Below are positions 1 to 9,098 of a stretch of DNA of 64,000 nucleotides, piece by piece. Numbering within the stretch: the stretch's first letter is position 1; each line of letters begins with the position of its first letter. Position numbers and translations under genes: made by a program. The stretch is from the NCBI GenBank assembly GCA_002255935.1, contig NKIO01000001.1, positions 124,001 through 188,000 of the forward strand. The letters are read 5' to 3'. Below the pieces are notes generated by a model. That model saw only the letters and a program-made list of their open reading frames with translations, made no database searches and was not told where the DNA came from. This DNA is from Comamonadaceae bacterium PBBC2. Lineage in GTDB: Bacteria > Pseudomonadota > Gammaproteobacteria > Burkholderiales > Burkholderiaceae_C.

Positions 1-1276
1 GCTCCAGCACCCACTCCCAAACCTTCCTGCGCTCTTGCAACACATCGGCTTCCAGCGTCAGGCCGGGTTTGAGGGCAATGTCTTCCCCATAAGCTTTGAT
101 ACTTTGGTCTGCCAATTGCACGTTGACGCGGTACATGGCTTCATTGCTGCCAGCTTGGCTCAATAACTGCTGGGCCAGGTTGGGCGGCAGCTCACTGGGG
201 GCAAATGGGGTGGCAGAGATGCTGGTGATTTTTCCGGCATACAGACCAAACTTTTGGTAGGGGTAGGCGGCGTAGCGCAGGTACACGGTTTGGCCGGGGC
301 GCACAAAGCCGGCGGTGCGGCTGGGGGCGTAAAGGTGGGCTTGCAAGTTGGATGCTTTGTCTTGCCCGGTGTTGCCTGGCGCTGCTTGCGGTAAGAGGGT
401 CAGCAAGCTTTGCCCCGCCTGCACCGATTGCCCGGCTTGCAGGCCGAGAGCCGTCACTGTGCCTGCAAAGGGTGCGGTGATAACCATGCTTTTGCGGGCG
501 GTGTTCTCAGTGGCTTCTTGGTCCAGGCTGGCTTGGCTGCGGTTGAGTTGGTTTACATCGGCTTGCAGTTGCGCGGCCAGTGCATCGCGCTCGGCTTTTA
601 CGGCTTGCAGGTCGCGCTGCAGGCTGGTGGTGTTGCGCTGGCTGCTTTGCAGGCGGGCTTCGGCGTCCAGGCGCTCCTCTTGGCGGCTTTGCACCTGGGC
701 GGGGGATACAAAACCGTCTTTAGCCAGATGCTGGTGGCGCTCTAGGGTGGTTTGGGCCAGCTGCACGCGGCGCTCTAGCAGGCTGTTTTGTTCTTCCACC
801 TGGCGCAGCTCGGCTTGTACGGTGCGCAGCCGGTCGTTCAGCACTTGCTCGCGCTGGCGCACTTGCAGCTCGCGCAGGGTCCGTTCGGTTTGCAGGGTCT
901 GGGTGCGGGTGGCGATTTGCTGGGCGATGCGGGCGCTGGTGTCATCCGCCACGCCGTTGCGCAGGGTGCTGCGTTCGGCGTTTAGCACCAGCAGCACGTC
1001 GCCCGCCTGCACAGTTTGGCCCTCGGTCACCGGGAGCTGTACTACGGTGCCGGGCTGCGGGGTGGTGATATTCAGGGTGCCCAGTGCGGGCACTAGCAAG
1101 CCAGACAGGTGGGCTTTGCGGTTGACCTCGCCCCAAGTGGCAAAGGCGATGAGCGCCATGGCGATAGCCAAGGCACCGCCGGTGACCAAGCTAAATGACA
1201 ACGGGCGGTGCAAACGCACGCTGCCCATCCACTGCGCGGTTTGGGCCGCTGCCACCTCTGGCCGAAACAAGCTCAT
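1..1276 (-). CDS. HlyD-family periplasmic adaptor of a type I / peptide (CvaA/RaxA-like) secretion system, 3' end truncated by window edge
   Basis: Reverse-strand translation from ATG at 1276: MSLFRPEVAAAQTAQWMGSVRLHRPLSFSLVTGG...GTVVQLPVTEGQTVQAGDVLLVLNAE..., long coiled coil, second lipoyl-like half; open to the window edge. Confidence 0.8.
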   Translation of the reverse strand, partial: MSLFRPEVAAAQTAQWMGSVRLHRPLSFSLVTGGALAIAMALIAFATWGEVNRKAHLSGLLVPALGTLNITTPQPGTVVQLPVTEGQTVQAGDVLLVLNAERSTLRNGVADDTSARIAQQIATRTQTLQTERTLRELQVRQREQVLNDRLRTVQAELRQVEEQNSLLERRVQLAQTTLERHQHLAKDGFVSPAQVQSRQEERLDAEARLQSSQRNTTSLQRDLQAVKAERDALAAQLQADVNQLNRSQASLDQEATENTARKSMVITAPFAGTVTALGLQAGQSVQAGQSLLTLLPQAAPGNTGQDKASNLQAHLYAPSRTAGFVRPGQTVYLRYAAYPYQKFGLYAGKITSISATPFAPSELPPNLAQQLLSQAGSNEAMYRVNVQLADQSIKAYGEDIALKPGLTLEADVLQERRKVWEWVLE

Positions 1277-1412
1277 GCGCCGATGCGCCCCTGGCGGCAC
1301 TGGGCGGGGCGTGCCCGGCGTAGTGTGCGGGCTTGCAAGCAACGTGTGCGTTGACTTGGCGTCAGGTAGTTGTAAGGCATGGCGCGATTGTTCAAGCGCC
1401 CTACTAGACTTA

Positions 1413-1447
1413 CAACCCTACAGATGTAGCCTACATCTGTAGGGTTG
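1413..1447. promoter_or_regulatory. perfect 17-bp inverted repeat with 1-nt spacer (CAACCCTACAGATGTAG-C-CTACATCTGTAGGGTTG), candidate operator or terminator
   Basis: Read directly; each arm contains a CTACAnnTGTAG half-palindrome; lies between the LuxR-HTH gene and the HlyD gene. Confidence 0.75.
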
Positions 1448-1456
1448 ACGCAAGCA

Positions 1457-1741
1457 TCACTCTTGCACTAACGAGCGCGGCACTGATCTGCGCTCGCCAC
1501 CGCCGCGGCGGTCTGTGCCACGCGGTGTAACTGAATTTTTGCCAATGGACGGGCGCGCAGGCTGGGTCGAAATGGCCGCCAGCAATGCAGCGCGGTTCTT
1601 GACGCTAAAGCGCGCAAACATGGGGCTGATGTTGTCGCGCACGGTGTGTTGGCTCAAGCCCAGAGCTAGGCCAATTTCTTTGTTGGTAAGGCCTTGTTGT
1701 AACAAGACAACGATTTGTAGTTCGCGGGGACTGAGATGCAT
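1457..1741 (-). CDS. LuxR-family (GerE HTH) transcriptional regulator without receiver domain
   Basis: MHLSPRELQIVVLLQQGLTNKEIGLALGLSQHTVRDNISPMFARFSVKNRAAL: canonical LuxR HTH. Confidence 0.8.
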   Translation of the reverse strand: MHLSPRELQIVVLLQQGLTNKEIGLALGLSQHTVRDNISPMFARFSVKNRAALLAAISTQPARPSIGKNSVTPRGTDRRGGGERRSVPRSLVQE

Positions 1742-1869
1742 GTAGATGGTGGTGTGACAGACTTAAAAACCTACCGGAGCCCTGACCCAGTAGCCGTCGG
1801 AATTCTACTTACGTGAAGTTACGTATGCGGAACCAATCCGAAGTGAACGGCGGACCGGCGCTGAGCGAA

Positions 1870-1935
1870 ATGCTATCTGCTACAAATACAGGAGCTGCTC
1901 CCGCACTATCCATGGCCTGAACGACCTATTGGGCA
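1870..1935 (+). repeat. family A dispersed repeat (core 1893-1912)
   Basis: agctgctcccgcactatccatggcctgaacgacctattgggc. Confidence 0.85.
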
Positions 1936-1962
1936 TACAAACGGCTGATAACATGCACCACC

Positions 1963-2901
1963 ATGGACACCCGCAAAGCCCTCGACCCCCAAGCCATCTT
2001 CCTCATGATCTTGCTCTGTGCCACTTGGGGCATGCAGCAAGTCGTCCTCAAGGCCACGGCCGCAGACATTGCGCCCATCTTGCAGATTGCGCTGCGCTCT
2101 GGGGGCGCGGCCGTGCTGGTCAGCCTGGTGATGCTGGTGCGCGGGGAGCGCATGAACCTGGGCGACGGCACGCTCAAGCCCGGCCTGCTGGTGGGCGGGC
2201 TTTTTGGACTGGAGTTTTTGCTGGTGGCTGAGGGGCTGCGCCACACCAGTGCGTCGCACATGGCGGTGTTTTTGTACACCGCGCCCATTTTTGCGGCGCT
2301 GGGCCTGCACTGGCGTTTGCCCGCAGAGCGGTTGGGGGCCGTGCAGTGGTTCGGCATTGCGTTGGCCTTTGGCGGTATTGCGATGGCGTTTTTGGGGCGC
2401 AGCCAGGCCGCTAGCGGCGTGCCCGGCAATGCATCCGGCAATGTGCTGTGGGGTGATTTTTTGGGCCTGCTGGCGGGCATCGCCTGGGCCGCCACCACGG
2501 TGGTGGTGCGCTGCTCCACGCTGGCAAAAGCACCCGCCACGCAAACCTTGCTCTACCAATTGGTAGGGGCCTTTGTCTTGCTGATGGCGGGCGCGGTGGC
2601 CAGCGGCCAGGCCGCGTTTAACCCGACGCCCACCGTATGGGCCAGCCTAGCGTTTCATACGCTGGTGGTGTCGTTTGCCAGCTTTTTGGTGTGGTTTTGG
2701 CTGCTGCGCCAGTACCTGGCGTCGCCCTTGGGTGTGTTCTCTTTCTTGACCCCGTTGTTCGGCATCGTCTTTGGGGCCTGGCTGCTGAATGAGCCGATTG
2801 AGCCCAGCTTCTTGATCGGTGCCATTCCGGTGCTGCTGGGTATTGTGTTGGTGAGCGGCGGCGGGTGGCTGACGCAGCGGCTGCGGCCAAGCTCACCCTA
2901 A
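1963..2901 (+). CDS. DMT superfamily (EamA) transporter
   Basis: 312 aa, ten hydrophobic segments, EamA-type architecture. Confidence 0.85.
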   Translation: MDTRKALDPQAIFLMILLCATWGMQQVVLKATAADIAPILQIALRSGGAAVLVSLVMLVRGERMNLGDGTLKPGLLVGGLFGLEFLLVAEGLRHTSASHMAVFLYTAPIFAALGLHWRLPAERLGAVQWFGIALAFGGIAMAFLGRSQAASGVPGNASGNVLWGDFLGLLAGIAWAATTVVVRCSTLAKAPATQTLLYQLVGAFVLLMAGAVASGQAAFNPTPTVWASLAFHTLVVSFASFLVWFWLLRQYLASPLGVFSFLTPLFGIVFGAWLLNEPIEPSFLIGAIPVLLGIVLVSGGGWLTQRLRPSSP

Positions 2902-3539
2902 CGGGGCTCTACAACGTGCTGGAAGCCCTGTGCGCAGGCCGCCCGCTAAACGCCAAAGAGAAAATCATTCACACCGAGGGTTTGGTGGGTGTACTCAAAG
3001 ACCTGCACGACGAGCTGGACGCGGCAGTGCTGGAAGCCTACGGCTGGAGCGACCTGGGTAACGGCGCTGCGGATACACCCGAGCTGCTAACCCGCTTGTT
3101 AGCACTCAACACGCGGCGCGCAGCAGAGGAAAAAGCCGGTACGGTGCGTTGGTTGCGGCCTGAGTTTCAGAACCCAGCTTCGCAAGCAAACGCTGCGTCG
3201 CTATCAAAAGAAGAGCTGCTCCCGCACATTCCATCGGCTCTGCAGGCTGATTTGGCACTCAATTCTCCCGAAGAAGATGAATTGGTGCCGGTAGTAAAAG
3301 CAGGCAAAACCAAAACAGCATCAGTGGCAGCGGATGCCCAAGCCTGGCCCGCGAACCTGCCCGACCAAGTACGGGCAGTGGTTGCTGTGCTGGTGGCGGC
3401 TGGCGCTGCCATGCCACTGACCGCGATAGAGGCCAGCTTCAAAGGCCGTGGCCCGTGGAAGAAAAGTCTGCCCCGCATCTTGGAAACCCTAGAAGCCTTG
3501 GGCCGGGCGCGGCGCGAAGGCGAGGCATGGAGAGCGTGA
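2865..3539 (+). pseudogene. C-terminal remnant of an MmeI-like class I SAM-dependent DNA methyltransferase (Type IIG/IIL R-M)
   Basis: LTLTGLYNVLEALCAGRPLNAKEKIIHTEGLVGVLKDLHDELDAAVLEAYGWSDL...RWLRPEFQNP resembles the C-terminal end of these enzymes; no methyltransferase core upstream, where the DMT gene sits instead. Confidence 0.7.
3200..3255 (+). repeat. family A dispersed repeat, diverged, inside the methyltransferase remnant
   Basis: gctatcaaaagaagagctgctcccgcacattccatcggctctgcaggctgatttggc. Confidence 0.7.
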
Positions 3540-3590
3540 AGTGCGTATCAGCCAAGGCACAATACCAGCAGGTCAATCCAAAGGGACAGC

Positions 3591-3893
3591 ATGCATCCAG
3601 TTTTGAATCTTGACGAACGCACCGTTCAAAAATTCTGTGAATCCCACAGTATTCGCAAGCTAGCCCTGTTCGGTTCGCAGGCCAATGGCAGTGCTGGGCC
3701 TGATAGCGACGTGGATTTACTGGTGGATTTCGAGTCCGACAGCGTGCCGGGCCTGCTGGGCATGGTGGCTATGGAAGATGAACTCTCTCAACTTCTAGGC
3801 GGGCGCAAAGTCGACTTGCGCACTGCCCGCGATTTGTCGCGGCATTTCCGGGATGAAGTGGTTCGTACAGCCCAAGTGCAATATGCGCGCTGA
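3591..3893 (+). CDS. mntA: MntA-type nucleotidyltransferase antitoxin
   Basis: LFGSQANGSAGPDSDVDLLVDF minimal nucleotidyltransferase motif (GSX10DXD). Confidence 0.85.
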   Translation: MHPVLNLDERTVQKFCESHSIRKLALFGSQANGSAGPDSDVDLLVDFESDSVPGLLGMVAMEDELSQLLGGRKVDLRTARDLSRHFRDEVVRTAQVQYAR

Positions 3894-4224
3894 AGATCGC
3901 ATTCGCCTGCTTCACATGGAGGAAGCAGCGCAAGCTGCGATGCAATTCGTGTCAGGCCGTCAACGCAGCGATTTGCAAACGGACCAGATGCTTTTGTTTG
4001 CTGTGCTTCGGGCGATAGAAGTGATAGGCGAAGCTGCCAGTAAAGTTTCCGATGAAGTGCGAATGAATGCAACCAACATCCCCTGGAAAGCAATTGTGGG
4101 CATGCGCAATCGCTTAGTGCATGCCTACTTTGACGTCGACACCGATATGGTCTGGGAAACAGTACAAATGGAGATTCCGACTGTTCTAACCCGCCTGCAA
4201 GCGCTGCTGGGCGATCCCGAATAA
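3883..4224 (+). CDS. hepT: HepT-like (HEPN, DUF86) RNase toxin
   Basis: RX4HXY motif present as RNRLVHAY; start overlaps the mntA stop. Confidence 0.85.
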   Translation: MRAEDRIRLLHMEEAAQAAMQFVSGRQRSDLQTDQMLLFAVLRAIEVIGEAASKVSDEVRMNATNIPWKAIVGMRNRLVHAYFDVDTDMVWETVQMEIPTVLTRLQALLGDPE

Positions 4225-4584
4225 GCCCATGCTCAACAGCAAAACCGCCACCACATCAAACACAATCACCGGCCCCGCCTGGCCCAGGTAGGCTTGTCCG
4301 TAGACCAGCACCAGAGCGATGAAAATGAGTTTGCTTACCACCGCCACCGCCAACACCAGGGGGCGGCTGGCAGGGCGGAAGGCACCGTAGATCAGGAGTG
4401 CGCCGACCAGCGTGATCAGCGCGCCCCAATTGCGCACCACGATATTGGCCAGCGGCCCCTCCAGCGTGGTGCCAAAGGTGCTGCGCAGTGCGCCCTGCGG
4501 GTCAATGGCGGCGTACAGCATCGTGCAGGTCAGCGCGCCACACACCAGCATGATCCACTTCAATTGTTGGGCAATCCAGTTCAT
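4186..4584 (-). CDS. small integral membrane protein, unknown function
   Basis: 132 aa with about four TM segments; 3' end overlaps hepT convergently. Confidence 0.6.
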   Translation of the reverse strand: MNWIAQQLKWIMLVCGALTCTMLYAAIDPQGALRSTFGTTLEGPLANIVVRNWGALITLVGALLIYGAFRPASRPLVLAVAVVSKLIFIALVLVYGQAYLGQAGPVIVFDVVAVLLLSMGLFGIAQQRLQAG

Positions 4585-4607
4585 TGACAGCTCCTTTAAA
4601 GGAAAAA

Positions 4608-5045
4608 TTAGGACGATGATTCCAAGGCCGATTGTGGCAGCCCAAACACTTTGTCAAACGCCCAAGTAAAGCCCACGGTGTAGAAAAAGAAGAAGGCCAG
4701 CAAGCCCAGATCGGCCACCAAAGCCTCTAGTAGCGTGACATTCAGCCAGTAGGCCATCACCGGCAGCAGGATCAGCGCCAAGCCACCTTCAAAACCCACG
4801 CCATGGGCAATGCGCCGCGCGAGCGAACGGCCTTTGATGGTTTGGCGGGCTTCCCAGCGTTCAAACAGGCTATTGAACAGAAAGTTCCAGGCCAGCGCGA
4901 TGGTGGACATGACGGCGGACAACACAAAAGCTGAGGCTGGCGGATGGGAGAAAGCCAGCGCCAATACGGGCGTGACCACTGCAATAGCAATGCTCTCGTA
5001 GAGCGCGGCCTGTACAACGCGGCGGGTGGTAGGTGACAGTGTCAT
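4608..5045 (-). CDS. PACE-family (AceI-like) efflux transporter
   Basis: 145 aa; FNSLFERWEARQ and tandem bacterial transmembrane-pair organisation. Confidence 0.85.
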   Translation of the reverse strand: MTLSPTTRRVVQAALYESIAIAVVTPVLALAFSHPPASAFVLSAVMSTIALAWNFLFNSLFERWEARQTIKGRSLARRIAHGVGFEGGLALILLPVMAYWLNVTLLEALVADLGLLAFFFFYTVGFTWAFDKVFGLPQSALESSS

Positions 5046-5123
5046 GGCGCGATCATGCCATCACAGGGTGACGCCCAACGCTATCATCTCTCGCGTTATT
5101 CACTTGAGTCTGCTGGATTGAAT

Positions 5124-5738
5124 ATGCGGTTTGAAGGTACTTTAAAAACCTGGAACGACGACCGTGGTTGCGGATTCATCGAACCTACCCAGGGGGGTGA
5201 AGAAATATTTGTGCACATCAAGGCGTTTGATGCACGCGGTGGTCGGCCGCAGTTGAATCAACCTTTGTCATTTGAAGTAGAGATGGGGCCGCAGGGCAAA
5301 AAGCGGGCCCACAACGTGACCCCCATTCGCAAAGCACAAGTCGCCAAAACGCGGCATCGCGAGTCACCAGCGCAATGGGCAACCTCCACGCTATTCGCTA
5401 TTCCAGCTTTTCTAGTTCTCTACGTGGTTGTGAGCGTGATTTGGAGGCCTCCGCTTTGGATAGCAGCTCTCTACGCAGCCGCGAGCCTCATCACTTTCAT
5501 TGCCTACGCGATTGATAAATCCGCCGCAACCAAGGGCAACTGGCGCACACCAGAGAGCACCTTGCACCTACTGGCTTTGGCCTGTGGCTGGCCGGGTGCC
5601 CTGTGTGCGCAACAGCTTCTGCGCCACAAGTCGTCCAAGGCAGCGTTTCGGTCTGTCTTTTGGGCGACGGTCGTTCTCAATGTGGCTGGCTTCGTTTTTC
5701 TTTGCACGCCACTCAGAGAATTGCTAGCAAAAATATAG
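5124..5738 (+). CDS. cold-shock domain plus DUF1294 membrane protein
   Basis: MRFEGTLKTWNDDRGCGFIEPTQGGEEIFVHIKAF (CSD) then TM region AIDKSAATKGNWRTPESTLHLLALACGWPGA (DUF1294); ORF track starts at 5055 but internal Met 5124 fits better. Confidence 0.85.
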   Translation: MRFEGTLKTWNDDRGCGFIEPTQGGEEIFVHIKAFDARGGRPQLNQPLSFEVEMGPQGKKRAHNVTPIRKAQVAKTRHRESPAQWATSTLFAIPAFLVLYVVVSVIWRPPLWIAALYAAASLITFIAYAIDKSAATKGNWRTPESTLHLLALACGWPGALCAQQLLRHKSSKAAFRSVFWATVVLNVAGFVFLCTPLRELLAKI

Positions 5739-5785
5739 CTGCTCCCGCACTATCCACGGGCTGAGCGGCAGATTTGGCTTTGAAA
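5721..5785 (+). repeat. family A dispersed repeat (core 5737-5756), supplies the stop codon of the CSD-DUF1294 gene
   Basis: tagctgctcccgcactatccacgggctgagcggcagatttggctttgaaat. Confidence 0.88.
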
Positions 5786-5804
5786 TCCGCCGCTCGCCGA
5801 ACCC

Positions 5805-8408
5805 CTAACTAAAGCTGAACTGCCCCGGCGCTTGAATCGTGTCCACGCCCACATTGATCGTGTCCTTGGGCAAGAACTTGCCCTCCAGCAGCAGCTTAGA
5901 CAGCGGGTTTTCAATGCGCTGCTGGATCGCGCGCTTCAGGGGGCGCGCGCCAAACACGGGGTCGAAGCCGACCTTGGCCAACTCGGCCACCGCCGCGTCG
6001 CTCACCTGCAGCGTCAGGTCCATCTTCGCCAGGCGCGCCATCAGCGTCGCCAATTGGATCTTGGCAATCGACGCAATATTGGCGGCATCCAACGAATGGA
6101 AGACCACCGTTTCGTCAATGCGGTTCAAAAACTCGGGGCGGAAGTGGTTTTTCAGCTCGCCAGTCACGGCCTCTTTCACGTCCTCATAGTCCTGCCCCAC
6201 CATGCTCTGGATGAGCTGGCTGCCGATGTTGCTGGTCATCACGATGACGGTGTTCTTGAAGTCCACGGTGCGGCCCTGGCCATCGGTCAAGCGACCATCG
6301 TCCAGCACCTGCAGCAGCACATTGAACACGTCCGGGTGGGCCTTTTCAATTTCATCCAGCAGTAGCACGCTGTAGGGCTTGCGGCGCACGGCCTCGGTCA
6401 GGTAACCACCCTCCTCGTAGCCCACATAGCCGGGGGGTGCGCCAATCAGGCGGGCCACCGAATGCTTCTCCATGAACTCGCTCATGTCGATGCGCACCAG
6501 ATGCTCTTCGCTGTCGAACATGAAGCCCGCCAGCGCCTTGCACAGCTCAGTCTTGCCCACGCCCGTGGGGCCCAGGAACAGGAAAGAACCTGTGGGGCGG
6601 TTCGGATCAGAGAGGCCCGAGCGTGAGCGGCGAATGGCATTGGCCACCGCGGCAATGGCTTCGTCTTGCCCGACCACGCGGTCGTGCAGTTTGGTTTCCA
6701 TTTGCAGCAACTTGTCACGCTCGCCCTGCAGCATTTTGCTCACCGGGATGCCCGTGGCGCGGCTCACCACCTCGGCAATCTCGTCCGCACCCACCATGGT
6801 GCGCAGCAATTGGGCACGGCCACCGTGCTTGGCCGATTGGGCCTTGCCAGCTTCCTGGTCTTGGGCGTCCTTGAGGCGCTTCTCCAGCTCAGGCAGCTTG
6901 CCGTACTGCAACTCACCGGCCTTGTTAAAGTCGCCCTTGTCAGTCAATTCCTTGATCTGGAAGCGCACCTTCTCCACCTCTTGCATGATGGTCTTGGAGC
7001 CTTGGGCTTGGGCCTTCTCGGCCTTCCAGATTTCATCCAAATCGGCAATCTCCTTTTGCAGCGCGCTGATCTCTTCGTTGATCAGCTCCAGCCGTTTTTG
7101 CGAGGCTTCATCCTTCTCGCGCTTCACGGCTTCGCGCTCAATCTGCAACTGAATCAGGCGGCGATCCTTCTTGTCCATGACCTCGGGCTTGGAGTCCAAC
7201 TCGATCTTGATTTTGGACGCGGCTTCGTCGATCAAATCAATCGCCTTGTCGGGCAAAAAGCGATCCGTGATGTAGCGGTTAGAGAGTTCGGCCGCAGCCA
7301 CAATGGCCGGGTCGGTAATCTGCACGCCGTGGTGGGTTTCATAGCGCTCTTTGAGGCCGCGCAAGATGGCGATGGTGGCTTCCACCGTGGGCTCGCCCAC
7401 CAGAATTTTCTGGAAGCGGCGCTCCAGCGCAGCATCTTTCTCGATGTATTTGCGATATTCGTCCAGCGTGGTCGCACCCACGCAGTGCAACTCGCCACGG
7501 GCCAGCGCGGGCTTGAGCATATTGCCCGCATCCATCGCGCCCTCGGCTTTTCCTGCACCCACCATGGTGTGCAGCTCGTCAATGAAAACGATGGTCTGGC
7601 CTTCGTCTTTGGCCAAATCCTTCAATACATTCTTCAAGCGCTCTTCAAACTCGCCGCGGAACTTGGCACCGGCCAGCAAAGCTGCCATGTCCAGGCTCAG
7701 CACGCGCTTGCCTTTGAGCGAATCCGGCACCGCACCATCCACAATGCGCTGCGCTAGGCCTTCCACAATCGCGGTCTTACCCACGCCGGGTTCGCCAATC
7801 AGTACCGGGTTGTTTTTGGTGCGGCGCTGTAGCACCTGAATAGCGCGGCGGATTTCGTCGTCGCGGCCAATCACCGGGTCCAACTTGCCCATGCGGGCGC
7901 GTTCGGTCAGGTCAATGCAGTATTTTTTCAGCGATTCGCGTTGGTCTTCGGCATCCGCGCTGTCCACGCTTTGGCCACCGCGCACAGCGCTCAGCGCAGC
8001 CTCCAGGCTCTTGCGGGTCAGGCCATTGGCGCGCACAAGATTACCAATATCGGCTTTGCTATCGGCCAGCGCCAACAGGAACAAAGAACCTTCGACGAAC
8101 TGGTCGCCGCGCTTCATGGATTCTTTTTCAGCTGCCTGCAGCAGGCTCACCATGTCGCGTCCCACGGTCACTTGCTCGTGCCCCTGCACCTGGGGCAGCT
8201 TCTTCATCGCCACCTCGGCCGCCGTAGCCAATGCGGGCACGTTGACGCCCGCGCGCTGCAGCAAGGCCTTGGAGGGGCCATCGTCCTGGCGCAGCATGGC
8301 CAGCAGCACATGTACAGGCTCTATGAATTGGTGGTCATTGGCCAGCGCCAAGCTTTGGGCCTCGCCCAGGGCTTCTTGGAATTTGGTGGTCAGTTTGTCG
8401 ATTCGCAT
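5805..8408 (-). CDS. clpB: ATP-dependent chaperone ClpB
   Basis: 867 aa; two AAA modules with Walker motifs GEPGVGKT and GPTGVGKT; M-domain coiled coil. Confidence 0.98.
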   Translation of the reverse strand: MRIDKLTTKFQEALGEAQSLALANDHQFIEPVHVLLAMLRQDDGPSKALLQRAGVNVPALATAAEVAMKKLPQVQGHEQVTVGRDMVSLLQAAEKESMKRGDQFVEGSLFLLALADSKADIGNLVRANGLTRKSLEAALSAVRGGQSVDSADAEDQRESLKKYCIDLTERARMGKLDPVIGRDDEIRRAIQVLQRRTKNNPVLIGEPGVGKTAIVEGLAQRIVDGAVPDSLKGKRVLSLDMAALLAGAKFRGEFEERLKNVLKDLAKDEGQTIVFIDELHTMVGAGKAEGAMDAGNMLKPALARGELHCVGATTLDEYRKYIEKDAALERRFQKILVGEPTVEATIAILRGLKERYETHHGVQITDPAIVAAAELSNRYITDRFLPDKAIDLIDEAASKIKIELDSKPEVMDKKDRRLIQLQIEREAVKREKDEASQKRLELINEEISALQKEIADLDEIWKAEKAQAQGSKTIMQEVEKVRFQIKELTDKGDFNKAGELQYGKLPELEKRLKDAQDQEAGKAQSAKHGGRAQLLRTMVGADEIAEVVSRATGIPVSKMLQGERDKLLQMETKLHDRVVGQDEAIAAVANAIRRSRSGLSDPNRPTGSFLFLGPTGVGKTELCKALAGFMFDSEEHLVRIDMSEFMEKHSVARLIGAPPGYVGYEEGGYLTEAVRRKPYSVLLLDEIEKAHPDVFNVLLQVLDDGRLTDGQGRTVDFKNTVIVMTSNIGSQLIQSMVGQDYEDVKEAVTGELKNHFRPEFLNRIDETVVFHSLDAANIASIAKIQLATLMARLAKMDLTLQVSDAAVAELAKVGFDPVFGARPLKRAIQQRIENPLSKLLLEGKFLPKDTINVGVDTIQAPGQFSFS

Positions 8409-8431
8409 AGCATTTCTCCGGTTGCATATGA

Positions 8432-8458
8432 GCTTGGGCCCATTGCGGGATTTTCAAG
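8432..8458 (-). promoter_or_regulatory. candidate sigma-32 heat-shock promoter of clpB
   Basis: Reverse strand CTTGAAA-ATCCCGCAATGGG-CCCAAG upstream of the clpB start; -35 matches consensus, -10 weak. Confidence 0.4.
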
Positions 8459-8495
8459 CCCGCACAGGCTCTTGCGGTCTGACTAAAATCAAGGA

Positions 8496-9080
8496 ATGAA
8501 CATTCACCAACTGTCCGTGCGCTACCAGCACGAACAAGACCGCATTTTGATGAGCCTCAACACCGCAGACGGGCACGAGATGCAAATCTGGCTCACGCGG
8601 CGCATCATTTTGGGATTGTGGCCCTTACTGAATCGCCTGGCGATCGATCACTTTGCGGTGCCTGCGGACGCCAAGAGTGATGGCTTTGTCGACCTGAAGG
8701 CTCTGGACCACAAAACGCGCACGATGCTGGCCGATATGCGCCGCCAAGAAGTGCTGCAAACCCTGGATTTTCAGACCCCCTACAAAAGCGGCACCGGCAG
8801 CAAGCCGCTGGGCGACACCCCCCTGCTGCTGACCGAGATTAACCTCTCGCCACTGAAAAACGGCGCCTTGCACTTGCGCTTTCATGAAAAGCTGGAAGGC
8901 GTTACACCCGCCCGATCCTTTGAGATGCAGATTCCCCCAGAGATCATCTTCAGCCTTTTGCAACTGCTGGGCATGGCGGTGCAGCAATCGCAATGGAGTA
9001 TGGCCGGCGATGCACCGGTTCTGGAAAACGAGGTGGAACCCAGCCTGCTCAGTGACCTGCGCCCGGTGTACCTGAACTAG
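8496..9080 (+). CDS. conserved hypothetical protein
   Basis: 194 aa ORF with good context upstream of the sensor kinase. Confidence 0.75.
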   Translation: MNIHQLSVRYQHEQDRILMSLNTADGHEMQIWLTRRIILGLWPLLNRLAIDHFAVPADAKSDGFVDLKALDHKTRTMLADMRRQEVLQTLDFQTPYKSGTGSKPLGDTPLLLTEINLSPLKNGALHLRFHEKLEGVTPARSFEMQIPPEIIFSLLQLLGMAVQQSQWSMAGDAPVLENEVEPSLLSDLRPVYLN

Positions 9081-9098
9081 CGGCCCGCGAGACCCGCC

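Noticed and set aside
348-1442. 364-aa plus-strand ORF and nested ORFs over the left-edge region
   Set aside because: Cys/Arg/Ser-rich shadow ORF antisense to the HlyD-family adaptor; high-GC artefact.
6666-7757. 363-aa plus-strand ORF
   Set aside because: Antisense to clpB; composition (L/H/Q/G-rich) typical of a shadow frame.
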